In this document: in pieces, positions 6,288-8,548 of the stretch
How the letters are laid out: each line of letters starts with the position of its first letter
How positions within the stretch are numbered: position 1 is the first letter of the stretch
Assembly (NCBI GenBank): GCA_937975655.1
Contig: CALJTZ010000581.1
Location: forward strand, 1 to 8,548
DNA: 8,548 bases
DNA from: an uncultured Synechococcus sp.
GTDB lineage: Bacteria > Cyanobacteriota > Cyanobacteriia > PCC-6307 > Cyanobiaceae
Direction of reading: 5' to 3'
Notes under the pieces: generated by a model
Seen by the model: the letters and a program-made list of their open reading frames with translations, nothing else
Told to the model about the DNA's origin: nothing
Databases searched by the model: none
Translations under genes and position numbers: made by a program

Positions 6288-8014
6288 CCCCCTCGGCCGG
6301 CTTCCGGCGCTTGCTGCCGCTGCTGCAGCCCCACCGCCGCACCCTGCTGGCTGGCGGCCTGTGCATGCTCGTGTTTGTGGCCTGCTGGCCGCTACTGGCC
6401 TGGCTGGCGGGCCAGCTGATCCCCGCCATCGGCGCCGGTGATTTCGGCCAGGTGCTGCGGGTGATCGGCCTCGCCCTCTCGGTGTTCATGCTGCAGAAAC
6501 TGGCCCAATTCGGCCAGGACACGCTGCTGGCGGACCCTGCCCTGCAGGTGAGCCAGGAATTGCGGCGCCGGCTCTTCGCCCGGCTGCAACGGCTGGAGTT
6601 CGGGGCCCTCGAGAAACTCTCCGCCGGCGATCTCACCTACCGCCTCACCGAGGACGCCGACCGGGTGGGCGAGGTGATCTACAAGACCATTCAGGACACC
6701 ACCCCCTCGGCCCTGCAGCTGGTGGTGGTGTTCGGCTACATGGTGTGGCTCGACTGGAAGCTCTCCCTGGGGACGCTGCTGCTGGCCCCGCTGGTGGCGG
6801 TGCTGGTGAGTGTGTTCGGCGCCAGGGTGATGGGGGCGGCCGAACGCAGCCAGAAGCAGGTGAGTGAGTTGGCCTCCCTGCTGGGTGAAGCGATCGGCGG
6901 CCTGCCCCTGGTGCGCGCCTTTGCGGCGGAACCCTGGCTGCAGCAGCGCTTTGAAACCGAGATTGATCTACACCGCAGGGCCCGCTATCGCACCCAGCGC
7001 CTGCTGGCCCTGCAGTATCCGGTAGTGGGTTTCCTCGAGGCGGCAGGCATCCTGGCGGTACTGCTGATGGGTGCCGCCCGTATCCAGAGCGGCGATCTCA
7101 ACGGCCAGGGCTTCAGCAGCTATGTGGCCGCCCTGCTGATGCTGATCGACCCCATCAGCCACCTCACCACCAACTTCAATGAGTTCCAGCAGGGCCAGGC
7201 CTCCCTGCGGCGGCTGCGGGAGATCGAACAGGAGGCCGTGGAGCCGCCAGACCGCCCCGGCGCCCGTTCCCTCGGCCAAGTGCAGGGAGAGCTGGTGCTG
7301 GAGCAGGTGAGCTTCGGCTACGACCCCGCCCAGCCGGTGTTGAAGCAGCTCAGCCTGCGGGTGGCTCCGGGCCAGGTGGTGGCCCTGGTGGGACCGTCCG
7401 GGGCTGGCAAGAGCACCCTGTTCTCGCTGCTGCTGCGCTTCAACAGCGCCCAGGGCGGCCGGGTGCTGCTGGACGGCCAGGATCTTGCCGACCTCAAGGC
7501 CGCGGAACTGCGCAAGGCCGTGGCCCTGGTGCCCCAGCAGAGCAATGTGTTCTCCGGCACGGTGGCCGAGGCCATTGCCTTTGGCCGGCCCGCCAGCCTC
7601 GAGCAGATCCAGGAGGCTGCCCGGTTGGCCAATGCCGATGGTTTTATCGAGGCCCTGCCGGATGGTTACCACGCACGGGTGGAGGAGCGGGGCAGCAACT
7701 TCTCCGGCGGCCAGCTCCAGCGCCTGGCCATCGCCCGGGCCGTGCTGGGGGATCCGGCGGTGATGCTGCTGGATGAAGCCACCAGCGCCCTGGATGCGGA
7801 GGCCGAAGCCGCGGTGCAACGGGGCCTGGATCAGGCCATGGCCGGCCGCACGGTCCTGGTGATCGCCCACCGGCTTGCCACCGTCCAGGAAGCCGATTCC
7901 ATCGTTGTGCTGGAGAACGGCAGGGTGGTGGACCAGGGCAACCACGACCTTCTGATCGGCAGGGCCGGCCGCTACCGCGACCTATGCGAGCGGCAATTGA
8001 TCCGCGGCGCCTAG
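6278..8014 (+). CDS. Half-size ABC exporter (MsbA-like: membrane domain plus ATPase), 578 aa
   Basis: This is a type IV ABC exporter half-transporter, expected to work as a dimer in the cytoplasmic membrane and move lipids, drugs or other hydrophobic substrates outward. The substrate cannot be read from sequence. The N-terminal domain has about six hydrophobic segments (near 22-46, 60-78, 147-163, 164-184, 248-266 and 278-296). The nucleotide-binding domain has Walker A GPSGAGKST (372-380, Lys378), a Q-loop at Gln420 in VPQQSNVFSGTV, a signature FSGGQ (475-479, Phe for the usual Leu), Walker B VMLLDE (495-500, catalytic Glu500), SALD (503-506) and the switch His531 in IAHRLATV. All ATPase residues are present, so it should be active. 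The ATG at 6278 is the natural start, with no Shine-Dalgarno sequence. Two small genes follow on the same strand within 40 bp gaps, suggesting an operon. Confidence 0.95.
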   Translation: MLAPPSAGFRRLLPLLQPHRRTLLAGGLCMLVFVACWPLLAWLAGQLIPAIGAGDFGQVLRVIGLALSVFMLQKLAQFGQDTLLADPALQVSQELRRRLFARLQRLEFGALEKLSAGDLTYRLTEDADRVGEVIYKTIQDTTPSALQLVVVFGYMVWLDWKLSLGTLLLAPLVAVLVSVFGARVMGAAERSQKQVSELASLLGEAIGGLPLVRAFAAEPWLQQRFETEIDLHRRARYRTQRLLALQYPVVGFLEAAGILAVLLMGAARIQSGDLNGQGFSSYVAALLMLIDPISHLTTNFNEFQQGQASLRRLREIEQEAVEPPDRPGARSLGQVQGELVLEQVSFGYDPAQPVLKQLSLRVAPGQVVALVGPSGAGKSTLFSLLLRFNSAQGGRVLLDGQDLADLKAAELRKAVALVPQQSNVFSGTVAEAIAFGRPASLEQIQEAARLANADGFIEALPDGYHARVEERGSNFSGGQLQRLAIARAVLGDPAVMLLDEATSALDAEAEAAVQRGLDQAMAGRTVLVIAHRLATVQEADSIVVLENGRVVDQGNHDLLIGRAGRYRDLCERQLIRGA

Positions 8015-8051
8015 CATTGGCCCAGGTGATCGGCAGGGGGCGGTTGAGCCC

Positions 8052-8393
8052 ATGACCCAGTGGGAATACCGAGTGATCCACATCAACGTGGAAAGCAAGA
8101 ACCCGCCACAGCCCCCGGATGCCCAAGTGGCCAGTGAGCACCTAGGCGGTGCCCTGAGCCCGGAGTTCATTGCCAGAGAATTCCCGGAGCTCTATGGCTC
8201 CGGGCAAGCTCAGCGGACGTTCAAGCATCCCGCCGAACAGCTCCAATACTTTCTCAACTTGCTGGGCAAGGAGGGCTGGGAGATGACGGAGTCTTCCCAG
8301 GTGGGGCGGCTGCTGATGTTCTTCTTCAAACGGCCGCTTCGGCCTCTGCCCAAGTTGATCGCAGCCGGCGACGAGGCGTCCAAGGCGCCTTAA
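8052..8393 (+). CDS. Uncharacterised small protein with DUF4177-like pattern, 113 aa
   Basis: No named function can be assigned. The protein starts with a beta-strand-like WEYRVIHINV (4-13) and later has an amphipathic helix AEQLQYFLNLLGKEGWEM (61-78), then a hydrophobic strand RLLMFFFKRPL (86-96). The order 'EYRV, helix, LGxEGWE, strand ending FKR' recalls the small DUF4177 domain, but here residues about 14-58 form an extra Pro-rich and polar segment with SPEFIAREFPELYG. The C-terminal tail (97-113) is polar and probably flexible. No signal peptide or membrane segment is seen. The ATG at 8052 gives the whole pattern; a GGGGG run ends 11 bases upstream and is at best a weak ribosome site. 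The gene begins 37 bp after the ABC exporter stop and ends 26 bp before the next start, so co-transcription is likely. The coding call is firm because the composition is protein-like; the family link is tentative. Confidence 0.8.
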   Translation: MTQWEYRVIHINVESKNPPQPPDAQVASEHLGGALSPEFIAREFPELYGSGQAQRTFKHPAEQLQYFLNLLGKEGWEMTESSQVGRLLMFFFKRPLRPLPKLIAAGDEASKAP

Positions 8394-8419
8394 CCTGAAG
8401 CTGCACCACGTTTGTCGTC

Positions 8420-8548
8420 GTGACCGACTCCGCAGCCCAGCAACCCCCCGTGCTCACCTTCGAGGGCAAGCGCTACGACCTCAACACCCTGCCCGACGAG
8501 CTCAAGGAACTGGTGCGCGGCATGCAGGTGGCCGACGCCCAACTGCGC
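8420..8548 (+). CDS. N-terminus of a small DUF6447-like protein (runs off right edge)
   Basis: Forty-three codons are visible from a GTG at 8420; an in-frame TGA at 8396-8398 rules out a start further left. After a short MTDSAAQQPP leader comes VLTFEGKRYDLNTLPDELKE (11-30), then LVRGMQVADAQLR (31-43). A 'LTFxGKxYxLxxLsxExKxxlxxlqvaDaxix' opening followed by a helix resembles the small proteins grouped as DUF6447, which usually end in a coiled-coil-like helix. I recall that pattern from memory and cannot test it. No function is known to me. Codon use (strong G/C at third positions) matches the neighbours, supporting a real gene. It probably belongs to the transcript that starts with the ABC exporter. 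No Shine-Dalgarno sequence precedes the start. Confidence 0.72.
   Translation, partial: MTDSAAQQPPVLTFEGKRYDLNTLPDELKELVRGMQVADAQLR

Noticed and set aside
7700..7714. FSGGQ in place of LSGGQ in the ABC signature motif
   Set aside because: Phe at this position occurs in active ABC exporters, and all other ATPase residues are intact, so it is not evidence of an inactive or novel transporter.
6968..7945. 325-codon minus-strand open frame opposite the ABC exporter
   Set aside because: It is antisense to the exporter's intact C-terminal membrane part and ATPase motifs, is His/Gly/Gln-rich and has no family resemblance.
8407..8422. CACG/CGTG inverted repeat overlapping the GTG start of the last gene
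   Set aside because: A four-base stem with an eight-base loop is common by chance and too weak to propose as a regulatory structure.

Overview
The window is a GC-rich, gene-dense chromosomal segment that looks like it comes from a picocyanobacterium of the Synechococcus/Cyanobium type. The strongest evidence is a full-length cyanobacterial ChlH (H subunit of magnesium chelatase) of 1333 residues. The triosephosphate isomerase also carries a GHSEPRKYY variant that, from memory, is typical of Prochlorococcus and marine Synechococcus. Genes lie almost end to end, most starts lack a clear Shine-Dalgarno sequence, and GTG starts are frequent, all of which fits that group. The genus is an inference; no rRNA or other typing marker is present.

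Layout, left to right: (1) the N-terminal part of dapB (lysine/diaminopimelate biosynthesis) on the minus strand, running off the left edge. (2) A 126-bp divergent intergenic region. (3) chlH on the plus strand, about 4 kb. (4) A minus-strand cluster read from right to left: a small S4 RNA-binding protein gene, tpiA and folP. The last two share one base at their junction, and folP meets chlH tail to tail with both stop codons inside one CTAG. (5) A plus-strand cluster: an MsbA-like half-size ABC exporter, a small uncharacterised protein with a DUF4177-like pattern, and the first 43 codons of a protein resembling the DUF6447 group, running off the right edge.

Most of the content is core housekeeping: chlorophyll synthesis, cell wall and lysine precursor synthesis, triose phosphate interconversion for the Calvin cycle and glycolysis, and folate synthesis. 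The genes do not form one pathway. The organisation is what stands out: a four-base tail-to-tail overlap, a one-base stop/start overlap, a possible head-to-head start overlap and a very compact divergent promoter region. The only poorly understood part is the right end, with two small proteins behind the ABC exporter.

I found no mobile element, CRISPR array, tRNA, rRNA, phage gene or toxin-antitoxin pair, and no convincing new defence or biosynthetic system. The findings are therefore modest and mostly concern gene junctions, starts and the two small proteins.
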